This document shows positions 33,908-43,249 of a stretch of DNA of 64,000 nt, piece after piece. A program made the position numbers and the translations under genes. Location: positions 1,302,001-1,366,000 of the forward strand of contig OZ244596.1 in NCBI GenBank assembly GCA_965218235.1, in the 5' to 3' direction. The notes under the pieces were generated by a model. That model did no database searches. It saw nothing but the letters and a program-made list of their open reading frames with translations, and was not told where the DNA came from. Position 1 is the first letter of the stretch. Every line of letters begins with the position of its first letter. This stretch comes from CADCWK01 sp965218235. Its GTDB lineage: Bacteria > Chloroflexota > Chloroflexia > Thermomicrobiales > UBA6265.

Positions 33908-34804
33908 ATGTGCAATCCCACGACTCGTCGAACGATCCTCGCTGCCACCGCAACTATCGCCGTTGGGGGGTCCATTGCTTCCTCGGTAAATGCCCAGGAC
34001 GTCACGCCGGTAGCCACCCCGGCCGGCACGCCGCAGAGAGCCGATCTCGAGACCAACCGGCAGCTCGTCGCCGAGGCCTCCGACGCATTCTTCAACCTGC
34101 ACGATATTGGCGCCGTCGATCGCTACGTCAGCCCGAACTACGTCCAGCACAGCACGTTGGTCGGGGACGGCCGCGATGCCTTCCGCGAGTTGGTCACGGG
34201 TCTCGGTGAGGACGTCTCCTACGAGACCGTCCGCCTGATCGCCTACGGCGACCTCGTGGCCGCCCACGGCATCTACACCGGCTTCGGCGAGGTGCCGCTG
34301 GTCGCTTTCGACATTTTTCGCGTCGAGGACGGCCTGCTCGCCGAGCACTGGGACGGCCTGACGGCGCAGACTCCTCCGAACCCGAGCAGCCACACGCAGT
34401 CGGACGGCCCGACGAAGATTACTTCGCTCGACGAGACGGACGCTAACCGCACCGTCGCCGAGGGCTTCGCGGATACCATCCTGATCGGTGGTGAGACGGA
34501 CCGAATCACCGAGTTCGTCAGTGCTGGGGCCTATACCCAGCACAACTCGCAGATTGCGGACGGGCTGGACGGGCTGGGGACGGCGCTCACCGCGCTCGCG
34601 GAGCAGGGGTTGGCGCTGGTCTACAACGCCCGCCATCGGACAATCGCCGAGGGGAACTTCGTACTGGTTCAATTGGACGGCGACTTCGGCGGTCCGGTCG
34701 TCTACTACGACCTGTTCCGTCTCGAGGAGGGGCTGATCGTTGAGCACTGGGACGTGATCCAGTCGATCCCGGCCGCCATCCCGCACAGCAACGGCCTGTT
34801 CTAG
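33908..34804 (+). CDS. Exported protein with two SnoaL-like domains
   Basis: 298 residues. A twin-arginine-like signal (TTRRTILAATATIAVGGSI, cleavage after VNAQ) and the linker DVTPVATPAGTP are followed by two tandem SnoaL-like domains. Domain 1 (about 50-150) has YVQHSTLVGDGRDAFRELV and DIFRVEDGLLAEHWD; domain 2 (about 165-298) has YTQHNSQIADGLDGL and DLFRLEEGLIVEHWDVIQ. Many exported relatives are annotated only as SnoaL-like polyketide-cyclase fold; the reaction is unknown. The next gene is a single-domain relative, and an Rrf2 site lies upstream. Confidence 0.83.
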   Translation: MCNPTTRRTILAATATIAVGGSIASSVNAQDVTPVATPAGTPQRADLETNRQLVAEASDAFFNLHDIGAVDRYVSPNYVQHSTLVGDGRDAFRELVTGLGEDVSYETVRLIAYGDLVAAHGIYTGFGEVPLVAFDIFRVEDGLLAEHWDGLTAQTPPNPSSHTQSDGPTKITSLDETDANRTVAEGFADTILIGGETDRITEFVSAGAYTQHNSQIADGLDGLGTALTALAEQGLALVYNARHRTIAEGNFVLVQLDGDFGGPVVYYDLFRLEEGLIVEHWDVIQSIPAAIPHSNGLF

Positions 34805-34878
34805 GCAACACGGCGAGAAGTGGTCGACCAGTCCTCAACGAACTGGTGGACCACTTCGCTCTCCCAAGGAGGAGTGAC

Positions 34879-35262
34879 ATGGACCGAATCGACAAGAACA
34901 AGCAATCCATCACAGCGTTCTATGACCTGATGTTCAACCAGGACAATCCTCGCGAGGCGATTGATCGCTACGCAGGTGCCACGTACATCCAGCACAACCC
35001 GCACGTTGGCGACGGCAAGCAGGCGTTCATCGACTACTTCGAGCGTATGGCGCGGGAGTACCCTGGCAAGTCCGTCGAGTTCCGGCGAGTGCTGGCAGAC
35101 GGCGACTTCATCGTCCTGCACTGCCACCAACGGTGGCCGGGCGATCAGGACTACGCCGGAATCGACATCTTCCGGCTGGATGATCAGGGCAAGGTGGTCG
35201 AGCACTGGGATGTGCTCCAGGTCATTCCCGAGCACTCCAACAACCAGAACGGAATGTTCTAG
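34879..35262 (+). CDS. SnoaL-like protein, single domain, cytosolic
   Basis: 127 residues. The same family as the preceding gene: YIQHNPHVGDGKQAFIDYF and DIFRLDDQGKVVEHWDVLQ, ending EHSNNQNGMF (compare PHSNGLF upstream). No signal peptide. GGAGGAG lies 5 bases before the ATG. Likely co-transcribed with the exported homologue 74 bases upstream and so under Rrf2 control. Confidence 0.83.
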   Translation: MDRIDKNKQSITAFYDLMFNQDNPREAIDRYAGATYIQHNPHVGDGKQAFIDYFERMAREYPGKSVEFRRVLADGDFIVLHCHQRWPGDQDYAGIDIFRLDDQGKVVEHWDVLQVIPEHSNNQNGMF

Positions 35263-35743
35263 AAGGACGTCAACGTGATCCCACCAATCGTCGAGATAGT
35301 CGTGATTCGTACCCGCTTGGACCGTCTACAGACTACGCCGGAGGAAACTCGCTCGCAGTCTCGGCCATGGTTTGGCCGATTCGTGAGGGGATAGGACGCC
35401 ACGGCGCTGGTCTATTGGGAGAACTAAGGGAAAGCGAGCGGGGACCGACAGTCTCACGCGCGCGGCCGACGAATCGGTCAACACGCCCTACGGCGGGTCA
35501 CTTCACCCTATGCGGTGAGTGCCCGCCCTCTATCTTTAGGAAGATCTCGCGACGGCACCGAATCCGGCGGCCAGCAGGAGCTCGGCGAGCCCGTGGGTCA
35601 GCCCCACGTGCTGCCGCAGGAGCGCCTCGTTCGCGATAAGCGCCCTGCACAGCCGCCAGACCGTTTCGGGAGAAGGGTTGACCTTCGCCCCACGAGCTAG
35701 TCGAAACGCCTATCCGCGATCGAGTCCGCTGTGTTCCGGACGT
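35263..35743. other. Gene-free interval with a coding-like scrap on the minus strand
   Basis: No complete gene. On the minus strand about 35546-35690 reads as a protein-like end (SPETVWRLCRALIANEALL, RQHVGLTHGLAELLLAAGFG) before a TAA, without a start; it may be the tail of a lost gene. The rest shows no motif I recognise. Confidence 0.35.
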
Positions 35744-35774
35744 GAAAGCGACCACTCCAGGAGTGGTCGCTTTC
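35744..35774. terminator. Perfect 15-bp hairpin after the APH-fold gene
   Basis: GAAAGCGACCACTCC (35744-35758) and GGAGTGGTCGCTTTC (35760-35774), almost without a loop. It is about 80 bases past the stop of the minus-strand phosphotransferase and may terminate it. Confidence 0.6.
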
Positions 35775-35797
35775 GGGTAGGTATTAAGTTTTCGTGG

Positions 35798-35851
35798 TAC
35801 GCCCGAGCGGACTCCAACCTCTGGCTCCGGGCTCCGGAAGCAAAGAGCCAT
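35798..35851. repeat. 55-bp dispersed sequence, copy B (tRNA 3'-end-like on minus strand)
   Basis: Partner of 30759-30813. On the minus strand it reads AGAGGTTGGAGTCCGCTCGG then GCGTACCA, resembling the T-arm and CCA end of a tRNA. The matching 5' half is absent; the sequence begins right after the phosphotransferase stop codon. Confidence 0.5.
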
Positions 35852-36826
35852 TCACGGGCGGGGCGGCAGGGTCCGGAGCCGCTCGATGTGCTCCGGCATC
35901 CGGGTGGTCCAGGCGTAGAGTTCGCGGAACCAGCCCCGCGTCCGGGCCCGCAGGTCCGGGTCGAGCCGCTCGAAGCTGACCCAGTCGTCGCTGGTCAGCC
36001 AGGCGATCGTGCCGATCAGGCGGTGGAGCGAGGTGTTGGGTTCGATCGGCCCGCGCCCGTAGCCGTTGTAGAACGCCCGCGGCAGCCCCTTGCCGTTGAA
36101 CAGCGACGCGTGCTGGTCCAGCAGCGCCAGCTCCCGGGCCGGGTCGCCGACGGCGGGCTCGTCCCAGTCGACGAGGGTCGCCCGGGATGGCGCGATCAGG
36201 ATGTTCCAGAGGGTGACGTCGCCGTGGAGCAGGGTGGTCGCGGCGCTCCGGAGCGATGGCGCGGCGGCGTCGATCAGCCGGTGGAGCTCAGGCACCAGCG
36301 CGACCGTCTCCGGCAGGAGCCGCTCCAGCCCGGCGACGGAGCGCTCGACCGTCGCGTGGAGGTCGGCGACCGGGTCGGCTGGTCGGAGGGTGATGATGTC
36401 GGGACCGACCGTCCCCTCGACCTGCCGGGGGAAGCGGACGTCGTGGACCTGGCGGTAGGCGCGCCCGACCATCGCCCAGTCGTTGGCGGTCGCGGTCCCG
36501 CCCTCGACGGCGTCGCTCAGCGTGACGCCCGGCGCGAAGCCGTAGAGCGAGGCGTTGCCGCTGGCCGCGAACAGCCGGGGGACGGAGAGCCCATGAGTCT
36601 GGAGGAACTGGGCCCGGGCCCGCTCGGGGATCAGACCCCGGCTCCGGATCCGCAGGACCAGCTGGCGCCCATCGGCGAGCCGGGCGGCGTAGAGCCGGTT
36701 CGCCAGCCCACGCCCGGCCAGCCGCGACGTGGCGGTAACGCCCGGCAGACCGGCCGCGCGGACCAGGTCTTCGAGGATGTCGACGGTCGTTGCGTCCACG
36801 TCGGCGGATCTCCCTGGGGCGTCCAC
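35852..36826 (-). CDS. Aminoglycoside-phosphotransferase-fold (APH) kinase
   Basis: 324 residues. Kinase motifs: LVLRIRSRG (N-lobe Lys region absent of a classical Lys), LLHGDVTLWNILI (catalytic HGDxxxxN) and LVDWDEPAVGDPARELALL (metal-binding Asp). This is the APH/choline-kinase fold; substrates range from antibiotics to sugars and fructosamines, so resistance should not be assumed. The start is GTG 36826 or possibly GTG 36799, which has GGGAG about 10 bases upstream. Confidence 0.82.
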   Translation of the reverse strand: MDAPGRSADVDATTVDILEDLVRAAGLPGVTATSRLAGRGLANRLYAARLADGRQLVLRIRSRGLIPERARAQFLQTHGLSVPRLFAASGNASLYGFAPGVTLSDAVEGGTATANDWAMVGRAYRQVHDVRFPRQVEGTVGPDIITLRPADPVADLHATVERSVAGLERLLPETVALVPELHRLIDAAAPSLRSAATTLLHGDVTLWNILIAPSRATLVDWDEPAVGDPARELALLDQHASLFNGKGLPRAFYNGYGRGPIEPNTSLHRLIGTIAWLTSDDWVSFERLDPDLRARTRGWFRELYAWTTRMPEHIERLRTLPPRP

Positions 36827-36976
36827 TGGGCGGCTAGGTCCTGGCGGACCAGCGGCGATTCAGGCGCGATGTCGACATGGTACGGCAACAACCGTTCCTC
36901 CGGGCTTCCCGGAATCGCGCTGATCGCTGCGAACTGGCGTTGCGGCACCCCGGAACGCCAGCCAGACCTGGGCCGT

Positions 36977-39490
36977 CTACAGGCGGCGGCGCAGGGTCGA
37001 GAGGGGAGATGTCGGGGCCGGGGCGTCCTCGCCGCCGCGGTCGAGGTGGTAGGGCACGCTGGTGACGACGATGCCCGGCTTGAACAGCAGGGCCGCCTTG
37101 ATCCGGAGACCGGTCTGGTTGTGGAGGAGCTGCTCCCACCAGTGCCGGGCGATGAACTCCGGCAGGATCACCGTCAGCGTGTCGCCGGGGCGCTGCCGAT
37201 CGATCTCGTCGATGTAGCTCAACAAGGGACCGACCAGCGAGCGGTACGGCGACTCGATGATGACCATCGGCACGTCGATCCCCAGCGCTTTCCAGTCGGC
37301 CTGGACCTGGTCGATGTCGTCCTCGTCGATGGCAATGTGAACGGCGGTCACGTTGCCGGAGATCGAGCGGGCGTAGGCCAGCGTCTGCTGGGCGATCCGG
37401 TTGACCGACGCGATCGGGACCAGGACCGTATGGTGGATCTGGGCCGGATCGAGCGGGGTCGGCGTCGTCAGTTCCCGTGACGCGGTCTCGTAGTGCCGGT
37501 GGATCGCCCGCAGCGTCAGGATCAGCAGCGGGACCAGCAGGAGGACGATCCAGGCGCCGTGGGTGAACTTCGTCACCGCGACGACGATCGCGACCAGGGC
37601 CGTCGCCGTGGCGCCGAGCCCGTTCAGGACCTGTCCGGCCCGCCAGCCCGGCTCCCGCCGGGTCCGCCAGCGGACGACCATGCCGAACTGCGAGATCGTG
37701 AAGGATGTGAAGACCCCAAGGGCGTAGAGCGGGATCAGCCGCTCCGTCTCTCCCTGGAACGCCGCCAGCACCGCCGATGACAGCACGCCGAGCGTGACGA
37801 TCCCGGTCGTGAAGGCGAGCCGGTCGCCCCGGAAGGTGAACTGGCGCGGCAGGTAGCGGTCGCGGGCGAGGAAGTACGACAGCCGGGGGAAGTCGGCGTA
37901 GGCCGTGTTGGCGGCGAGGACGAGGATCGCCATCGTCGCGAACTGGATGGAGAGCGACGGGATCGGCCCCCAGCCGGCGAAGATGCGCTGGGCGATCTGG
38001 TAGATGACCGTCTGGTAGCCCTCGGCATTGGCCGCCATCGGGATCGCGCCGTACTGATGAGCCAGGAACGTGATGCTGCCGAACGTGACGGCGAGGAGCG
38101 TGATCATGACGGTCAGCGTCGTCCGGGCGTTGCTCCACTCCGGCTTCCTGAACGTCGGGACGCCGTCCGAGATCGCCTCGACCCCGGTCAGCGCCGCGCA
38201 GCCGGAGCTGAAGGCGCGCAGGACGACGAAGACCCCGAGCGAGCCCAGCGCGGCGTCATCGGTCGTCGCCACCTGCGGCTCCAGCACCGGGAAGCCACCG
38301 CTGGCGTTCCGGGCGATGCCGACGACGATCATGATCCCGATCCCGACGAGGAACAGGTAGGTCGGGACGGCGAAGATCGAGCCGGATTCCCGGATCCCGC
38401 GCAGGTTCAGCAGCGTGACCAGCGCGATGAAGCCGACGCCGATCGCGACGCGGTGATCGTTCGTCGCCGGGAGGACCGAGACCAGCGCCGCGACCGCCGC
38501 CGCGACGCTGACGGCGACGGTCAGGATGTAGTCGACCAGCAGCGCGCCGCCAGCGGTCAGGGCGGGCAGCTCGCCGAGGTTGTCCCTGGCGACGATGTAG
38601 CTTCCGCCGCCGGCCGGGTAGGCCCTGATCGTCTGACGGTAACTGACGCCGACGATCAGCAGCAGCAGGATGATCGCGACGCCGATCGGCAGGCTGATGC
38701 TGAGCGCCGCGACCCCGCCGGCGATCAGCAGGACGCGCAGGGTCTCCTCGGAGGCGTAGGCGACCGACGATAGCGCGTCCGAGGACAGCACCGCCAGCGC
38801 CTTGGTCTTGGAGAGGCGCTCGTGGGAGGCCATCCCGGTCCTGATTGGCTCGCCGACCAGGAGCCGCCAGACCCGGCCGAAGTGGCGTCCGACCAGGCCG
38901 CGGTCGGCGAGGGATTCCTGCCGGGCGACGAGGTGGCCGGGACCGGCGAGGGCGAAGTCGTCGTTGCGCTGCCGGACGATCCGGACGTAGCGGTCGCCGG
39001 GGTGCTGGCCCTGAAGGTGCTGCCGGCCGGTCAGCTCGGGCTGGATCGGCGCCTCGGATGGGCGCGGCGGCCGGACCGCCCGGGGCGGGCGGGGCCGCAC
39101 GGTCTCCTCGGTGTCTCGCTCATCGGGGCTGGCGGGCGAGCCGCCCGCTCCGGGTATCTCGTCCCGGACAGCGACGCCGGCGAGCTCACCGCCGGCAAGG
39201 TCATTCGTGGTCTGGTCACTGGCGACGAGTCGGGCATGGGAGGCGGCCAGCGACCAGCTCTCGGGCGGCCGGTGCGTCGGATCACCGGGATCGATCCGCC
39301 CGGAACCGTCGACGCGGAGGGCGCCAACCGGAGCCGGGAGCCCGGCCTTCCGGACCTTCGCCCGGGACCGCGCCGGCCGCTCAATGGGTTGGGTCGGGCG
39401 ATCGTCCGGGTCGCCGGCCGTGGGCTGGTCATCGCGTTCGAGACGGGGTCCAGTGGACGATGGGTTGTCGTCGGAATGATCCGTTGCCAA
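36977..39490 (-). CDS. kimA: KimA-like potassium importer (APC superfamily) with N-terminal extension
   Basis: 837 residues. From about residue 197 the sequence follows Bacillus KimA/YdaO: FGRVWRLLVGEPIRTG, SKTKALAVLSSDALSSVAYA, AYPAGGGSYIVARDNLGE, LLVDYILTVAVSVAAAVAAL, FSSGCAALTGVEAISDGVP and LAANTAYADFPRLSYFLARD. A cytosolic domain (HHTVLVPIASVNRIAQQTL to the C-terminus) completes it. KimA imports K+ with H+ and is c-di-AMP controlled in Bacillus. The first ~195 residues are a Pro/Arg/Asp-rich extension with no counterpart in Bacillus KimA. The TTG start has AAGGAG 8 bases upstream, which supports the long form. Confidence 0.87.
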   Translation of the reverse strand: MATDHSDDNPSSTGPRLERDDQPTAGDPDDRPTQPIERPARSRAKVRKAGLPAPVGALRVDGSGRIDPGDPTHRPPESWSLAASHARLVASDQTTNDLAGGELAGVAVRDEIPGAGGSPASPDERDTEETVRPRPPRAVRPPRPSEAPIQPELTGRQHLQGQHPGDRYVRIVRQRNDDFALAGPGHLVARQESLADRGLVGRHFGRVWRLLVGEPIRTGMASHERLSKTKALAVLSSDALSSVAYASEETLRVLLIAGGVAALSISLPIGVAIILLLLIVGVSYRQTIRAYPAGGGSYIVARDNLGELPALTAGGALLVDYILTVAVSVAAAVAALVSVLPATNDHRVAIGVGFIALVTLLNLRGIRESGSIFAVPTYLFLVGIGIMIVVGIARNASGGFPVLEPQVATTDDAALGSLGVFVVLRAFSSGCAALTGVEAISDGVPTFRKPEWSNARTTLTVMITLLAVTFGSITFLAHQYGAIPMAANAEGYQTVIYQIAQRIFAGWGPIPSLSIQFATMAILVLAANTAYADFPRLSYFLARDRYLPRQFTFRGDRLAFTTGIVTLGVLSSAVLAAFQGETERLIPLYALGVFTSFTISQFGMVVRWRTRREPGWRAGQVLNGLGATATALVAIVVAVTKFTHGAWIVLLLVPLLILTLRAIHRHYETASRELTTPTPLDPAQIHHTVLVPIASVNRIAQQTLAYARSISGNVTAVHIAIDEDDIDQVQADWKALGIDVPMVIIESPYRSLVGPLLSYIDEIDRQRPGDTLTVILPEFIARHWWEQLLHNQTGLRIKAALLFKPGIVVTSVPYHLDRGGEDAPAPTSPLSTLRRRL

Positions 39491-39835
39491 CGACCTGACT
39501 CCTTGAGCGAACTGAATGGACGGCGAGCCGTGTCGTGGGCGACCCGCCGGATGACCGGTGGACAGACGGTCGCCGGACGGGATGCGCAGGCTTCGGACCG
39601 GCGCCGGGCGGACCTGAATGGTGCAGGGAACGACCGGGAATTATGTCACACATCCCTGGGCAAGTACCCGTCGTGGAATGGCTGATCTCGGGCGTCCCGC
39701 GGCCTGCTCCTGGGTTGGCCGTCCTTGGCGGTGTTTGACCCCGGCCGTCTGCCGGATGGGACGAGCACTCCCAGGCGCGGACCTGTATGGCACACCTCAT
39801 CCGGGCCAAGCCAACGCGACCGATCGCTCCTCGGC
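39491..39835. other. Leader region of the KimA-like gene
   Basis: About 345 bases between the GT-C gene stop and the KimA-like start (both minus). An extended -10-like TGACATAAT lies on the minus strand near 39646. I looked for a ydaO-type c-di-AMP riboswitch, which precedes kimA in many Firmicutes, and could not fit one. Confidence 0.35.
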
Positions 39836-41965
39836 TCACGGACCGGGTCTGCGTGCGATCGTCGCCGGATCAGTTGGGCGCCGCGGGAAGCCGGCGGGAG
39901 CGCCTGACGGAGGCGGAGGCGGAGGCGGAGGCGGGACATGCGGGGCATCGAGGGGGTCTGGTGGGCCGCCGGCGGAAGCGGTCGATTCGCGCTCGATAAC
40001 GCCGGCCGGAGTGGTCACAAACGGGACGTGGTCAACGGACGCGACAGCGGCCGGGACGGCGCCGAAACTGCCTCGTTCAATCAGCGCCATCGGGTTGAGC
40101 GGAACAGCGACGATCGGCTGTGAGGGCAGGACCCGCCGCTGAGCGCGCCGGTTCAGATGGGTCCGGGCGGGCACGCGCCGGCGTGTGTCCGTCGGTCGCC
40201 GGACGCCAGCCCGCTGCCGGGTGAAGATCCACGGGGCAATCGTGATCGTCGCGCCAAACAGGATCAGGTTGAAGGTCGAGATGGTCGGCAGGAACCAGCT
40301 GTCGAAGAGGAACGGGTAGTACGTCCGGACGCCGAACACGTCGTAGTACAGATCGTAGACGTAGACGAGATTCAGGAACCCCACGACCGAGAGGCCGGCG
40401 AAGACCCACCAGAGCCGGGGCGCGACGAAGCCGAGGACGATCGACAGGACGAGCACCGGAAAGATGTAGCGCTCATGGATACGGGTCGGCAGCATGAACA
40501 GCGCATACATCGTCGCGCAGGATGACCAGATCAGCACCTGGGCTCCCACGCGCCGCCAGATGACGACGGTCAGCACGGCGATCGTGGCTAGGGCGACCAC
40601 CGTGAGGATGTTCCCCCAGGTCTGATAGGTCAGTCCGAACCAGAACGCATCCGTGTCCGGGATATTGGCGTCGTGAGCTGGCCGGTCCTTGACAAGGTAC
40701 GTCGCCCAGAAATTGAAGGCGTTGAACGACGTTCTCGAGTAGTAGCCGACGGCGAAACTGATTCGCTCCTGGATCGTGAACTGGGTGGGCAGGAAGGGCA
40801 GACCGACGTTGAACGGCACCAGCGTCGCGATGAACACGACGACCGATGCGAGTACCGCACTGACCGCGCGCCGGGCCGATGCCTTCAGCGATTCGACCGG
40901 GCGTGGAACTCGACCGTTTCCCAGCCAGCAAAGGGGCCGTTGCAGCCAGCTCACCGTTCCCAGATGCGGAACGACGTAGACCAGCAGTGCGACGAGCATG
41001 AAGAACGGGACGAGCGCGGCCATCTGGGGCTTGACCAGCACGGCATACGTCAGCAGCGGAAAGGACCACTCCGGTCGGCCAGCCAGGAAGACCCCGAGCG
41101 CCGCGACCGCGACGCAGGCCGAGACGGCATCCCACTGTGCCCAGATAGCGGACTCGAAGATCAGGGCCGGGCTGAGAACGGCGACCCACGCGGCCCGGTA
41201 GGCCATCCGTGGGCCCGCCAGCCGGCGGACGATCAGGAAGATCCCCAGGGCGATGCCCAGATCGGCGATCGACGGTACCAGTTTGATCATGTCGTCATAG
41301 GTGAAGGCGCGGTCGTCGAGGTTGGGCGAGAACCAGGAATAGATATGGGCGATCAGCAGATGCAACCACATGTCCCCCGGCAGATGATCGATGCGCGGGT
41401 TCTCGGGGTAGAACTGCCGAATGGGATGCTGGAGCAGCAGTTGACCCCAGTCCCGGAACAGTCCTGTGTCGCTGGTGAAGGGCCGGTGTGGAAAGAAGAT
41501 GAGCCTGGCGACGAGGCCCGTCAGCAGGAGGATGACCAGCTGGATCGGGATCAGACGCTGGAGGCGGGAGGATCGTCCTCCCGTCCGGTGAGCCGTCGGC
41601 CGCCGTCGGCTCGCGCGAGCCGCCGGAACCCGTACGACCCGCCGAGCCACCGGATCGGCGGGAATGGCCAGCACCGGAGGTGTGGACTCATCCGCCCCAT
41701 GCGATGGCGCTGGATTTTCCGTCCTCGACGCATCCTGGGAGCCCATGGCGATCCCGGATGGAATAGCGGGCCCGACCGGGCTGTCGCGGCGATGCGCTGG
41801 CTGGGACATGTCGCCGGCGCCGCTCTCGCCCGGAGATGCCAACGGGCTCTCACCGTCATCGCCGGCGACTCGCTGAGTGGTGGACATCGGATCGCGGTCG
41901 CTCGAACGATCCGTCTCGCCGTGGTTGGCGCGACGATACCTGGGCCGCGAAGGGAGGGAATCCAA
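39836..41965 (-). CDS. GT-C-fold membrane glycosyltransferase, mannosyltransferase-like
   Basis: 709 residues. About 130 residues of disordered N-terminus precede ~11 transmembrane helices (IPIQLVILLLTGLVARLIF onward). Family features: FTSDTGLFRDWGQLL (acidic first loop), RIDHLPGDMWLHLLIAHIY, FESAIWAQWDAVSACVAVAA, YAVLVKPQMAALVPFF and MLPTRIHERYIFPVL. The N-terminal half of the gene at 43250-46573 is a paralogue. It probably uses a polyprenyl-phosphate sugar and acts outside the membrane. The start is uncertain (TTG 41965 with GGAAG upstream, or ATG 41887). Confidence 0.78.
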   Translation of the reverse strand: MDSLPSRPRYRRANHGETDRSSDRDPMSTTQRVAGDDGESPLASPGESGAGDMSQPAHRRDSPVGPAIPSGIAMGSQDASRTENPAPSHGADESTPPVLAIPADPVARRVVRVPAARASRRRPTAHRTGGRSSRLQRLIPIQLVILLLTGLVARLIFFPHRPFTSDTGLFRDWGQLLLQHPIRQFYPENPRIDHLPGDMWLHLLIAHIYSWFSPNLDDRAFTYDDMIKLVPSIADLGIALGIFLIVRRLAGPRMAYRAAWVAVLSPALIFESAIWAQWDAVSACVAVAALGVFLAGRPEWSFPLLTYAVLVKPQMAALVPFFMLVALLVYVVPHLGTVSWLQRPLCWLGNGRVPRPVESLKASARRAVSAVLASVVVFIATLVPFNVGLPFLPTQFTIQERISFAVGYYSRTSFNAFNFWATYLVKDRPAHDANIPDTDAFWFGLTYQTWGNILTVVALATIAVLTVVIWRRVGAQVLIWSSCATMYALFMLPTRIHERYIFPVLVLSIVLGFVAPRLWWVFAGLSVVGFLNLVYVYDLYYDVFGVRTYYPFLFDSWFLPTISTFNLILFGATITIAPWIFTRQRAGVRRPTDTRRRVPARTHLNRRAQRRVLPSQPIVAVPLNPMALIERGSFGAVPAAVASVDHVPFVTTPAGVIERESTASAGGPPDPLDAPHVPPPPPPPPPSGAPAGFPRRPTDPATIARRPGP

Positions 41966-42172
41966 TGTGACTAGCTTCCGTTCGCTCGGCCAGACGGTGG
42001 CACAGACCGGATCGCGGCCGAGATCGTTCGCGGATCCATCCTCAAGTCGCTGGCGTCATGCTAAACCGCACGTCAGCCACCGGCAAAGACTGGCCCGTCG
42101 ACGCCGTGAACGCGTGACGGGATCCCGGCGATCCGATAGCCGGAACGATGGCACTCCGACAGGATTCCGGAC

Positions 42173-43015
42173 TCAGGTGTGCGGCTTCCGGCGCCTCGAC
42201 CGCCAACGGTCGAGGCGCAACTGCCAGACGAGGACGGCGGCCTCCCAGACGATGCCACGGGAGAGCTTGCTCGCCCCGGCGACCCGGTCATGGAACGTGA
42301 TCGGGACCTCGACCACCCGGCCGCCGTTCTGGATCACCCGCCAGGTCGTCTCGATCTGGAAGCCGTAGCCGTCGGCCCGGAGATGATCGAGGTCCAGGCG
42401 GGAGAGCGCCGCTCGACGGTAGACCTTGAAGCCGCCGGTCAGGTCGTTGAGCGGTAGCCCGAGAACCGTCCGGGCGTAGCGGCCGCCGAAGCGGCTCAGG
42501 ACCCGCCGCGGCAGGGACCACCCGACCGTCGCGCCTCCAGTGACATAGCGCGAACCGAGGACGAGATCGGCATCGACCGCCGCGGCGACCATGGCCGGCA
42601 GCCGGTCGACCGGGTGGGACAGGTCGGCGTCCATCGTCGCGATCAGCCCGGCGGAACCGGCGAGCACATGATGGAAGCCGGCGACGTAGGCTGTCCCAAG
42701 TCCCTGCTTTCCGGTTCGGTGCAGGACGTCGACGCGTCCGGAATACCTGGCGGCGAGGGCGTCAGCGACGCCACCGGTCCCGTCCGGCGAGTTGTCATCG
42801 ACCACCACGACCCGCACCGCCTCGCCCAGCGTCATCAGTTGCTCGACCAACTGGGTCAGGTTCTCGCGCTCGTTGTAGGTCGGAACGATCACGACGAGTC
42901 CGGTGCGGTCAAGATCGGCTCCGGCGGGCGGCGAGATCGTCTGGGTGTCCTGCCCTGGAGTCCGATCAACTGACGACTCAACTGACGACTCAACTGACGA
43001 CGGGTCTGCCTTCAT
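42173..43015 (-). CDS. Polyprenol-monophosphomannose synthase (GT2, DPM1-like)
   Basis: About 280 residues. GT2 motifs: LVVIVPTYNERENLTQLVEQ, VVVVDDNSPDGTG, TMDADLSHPVDRLP (the metal-binding DxD region), VLGSRYVTGG and YGFQIETTWRVIQNG; a typical DPM1/Ppm1 catalytic domain without membrane tail. It would make mannosyl-phospho-polyprenol, the donor for the two neighbouring GT-C transferases. Start ATG 43015 is chosen by position after a purine-rich site (AGGGAG); an upstream ATG at 43039 is possible. The N-terminus includes a 12-bp tandem repeat. Confidence 0.85.
   Translation of the reverse strand: MKADPSSVESSVESSVDRTPGQDTQTISPPAGADLDRTGLVVIVPTYNERENLTQLVEQLMTLGEAVRVVVVDDNSPDGTGGVADALAARYSGRVDVLHRTGKQGLGTAYVAGFHHVLAGSAGLIATMDADLSHPVDRLPAMVAAAVDADLVLGSRYVTGGATVGWSLPRRVLSRFGGRYARTVLGLPLNDLTGGFKVYRRAALSRLDLDHLRADGYGFQIETTWRVIQNGGRVVEVPITFHDRVAGASKLSRGIVWEAAVLVWQLRLDRWRSRRRKPHT
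42966..43001. repeat. 12-bp tandem repeat, three perfect copies
   Basis: The unit TCAACTGACGAC occurs three times without interruption inside the start region of the mannose-synthase gene, encoding repeated Val-Glu-Ser-Ser on the minus strand. Copy number can change in frame (four residues per unit). Confidence 0.8.
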
Positions 43016-43249
43016 ACGCTCCCTGGGACTCGCCGCCATCGGGCGTCGGACCGGCGAGCACGCCCGGCCCGGTCGTCTGGTGACATCCGCGCCCACGGCG
43101 CGGGGAAATGGTCGCAGCGAGTGGCCGGCGTTGCCACCGGCCCTGACATCCCGTCCGTCCGGAGATGAACCGTACCCCTGATCAGCTCCCGGCGGGATGA
43201 CGGGCTCCGGACCGGGTCGCGGAGCCCATTGCGTCCCGGCCGCTCCCGA

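Noticed and set aside
39491..39835. Possible ydaO/c-di-AMP riboswitch before the KimA-like gene
   Set aside because: A GGGGTCAAAC-like segment is present on the minus strand, but the conserved P1-P3 blocks of the riboswitch could not be fitted. An Infernal search with the ydaO-yuaA model would decide.
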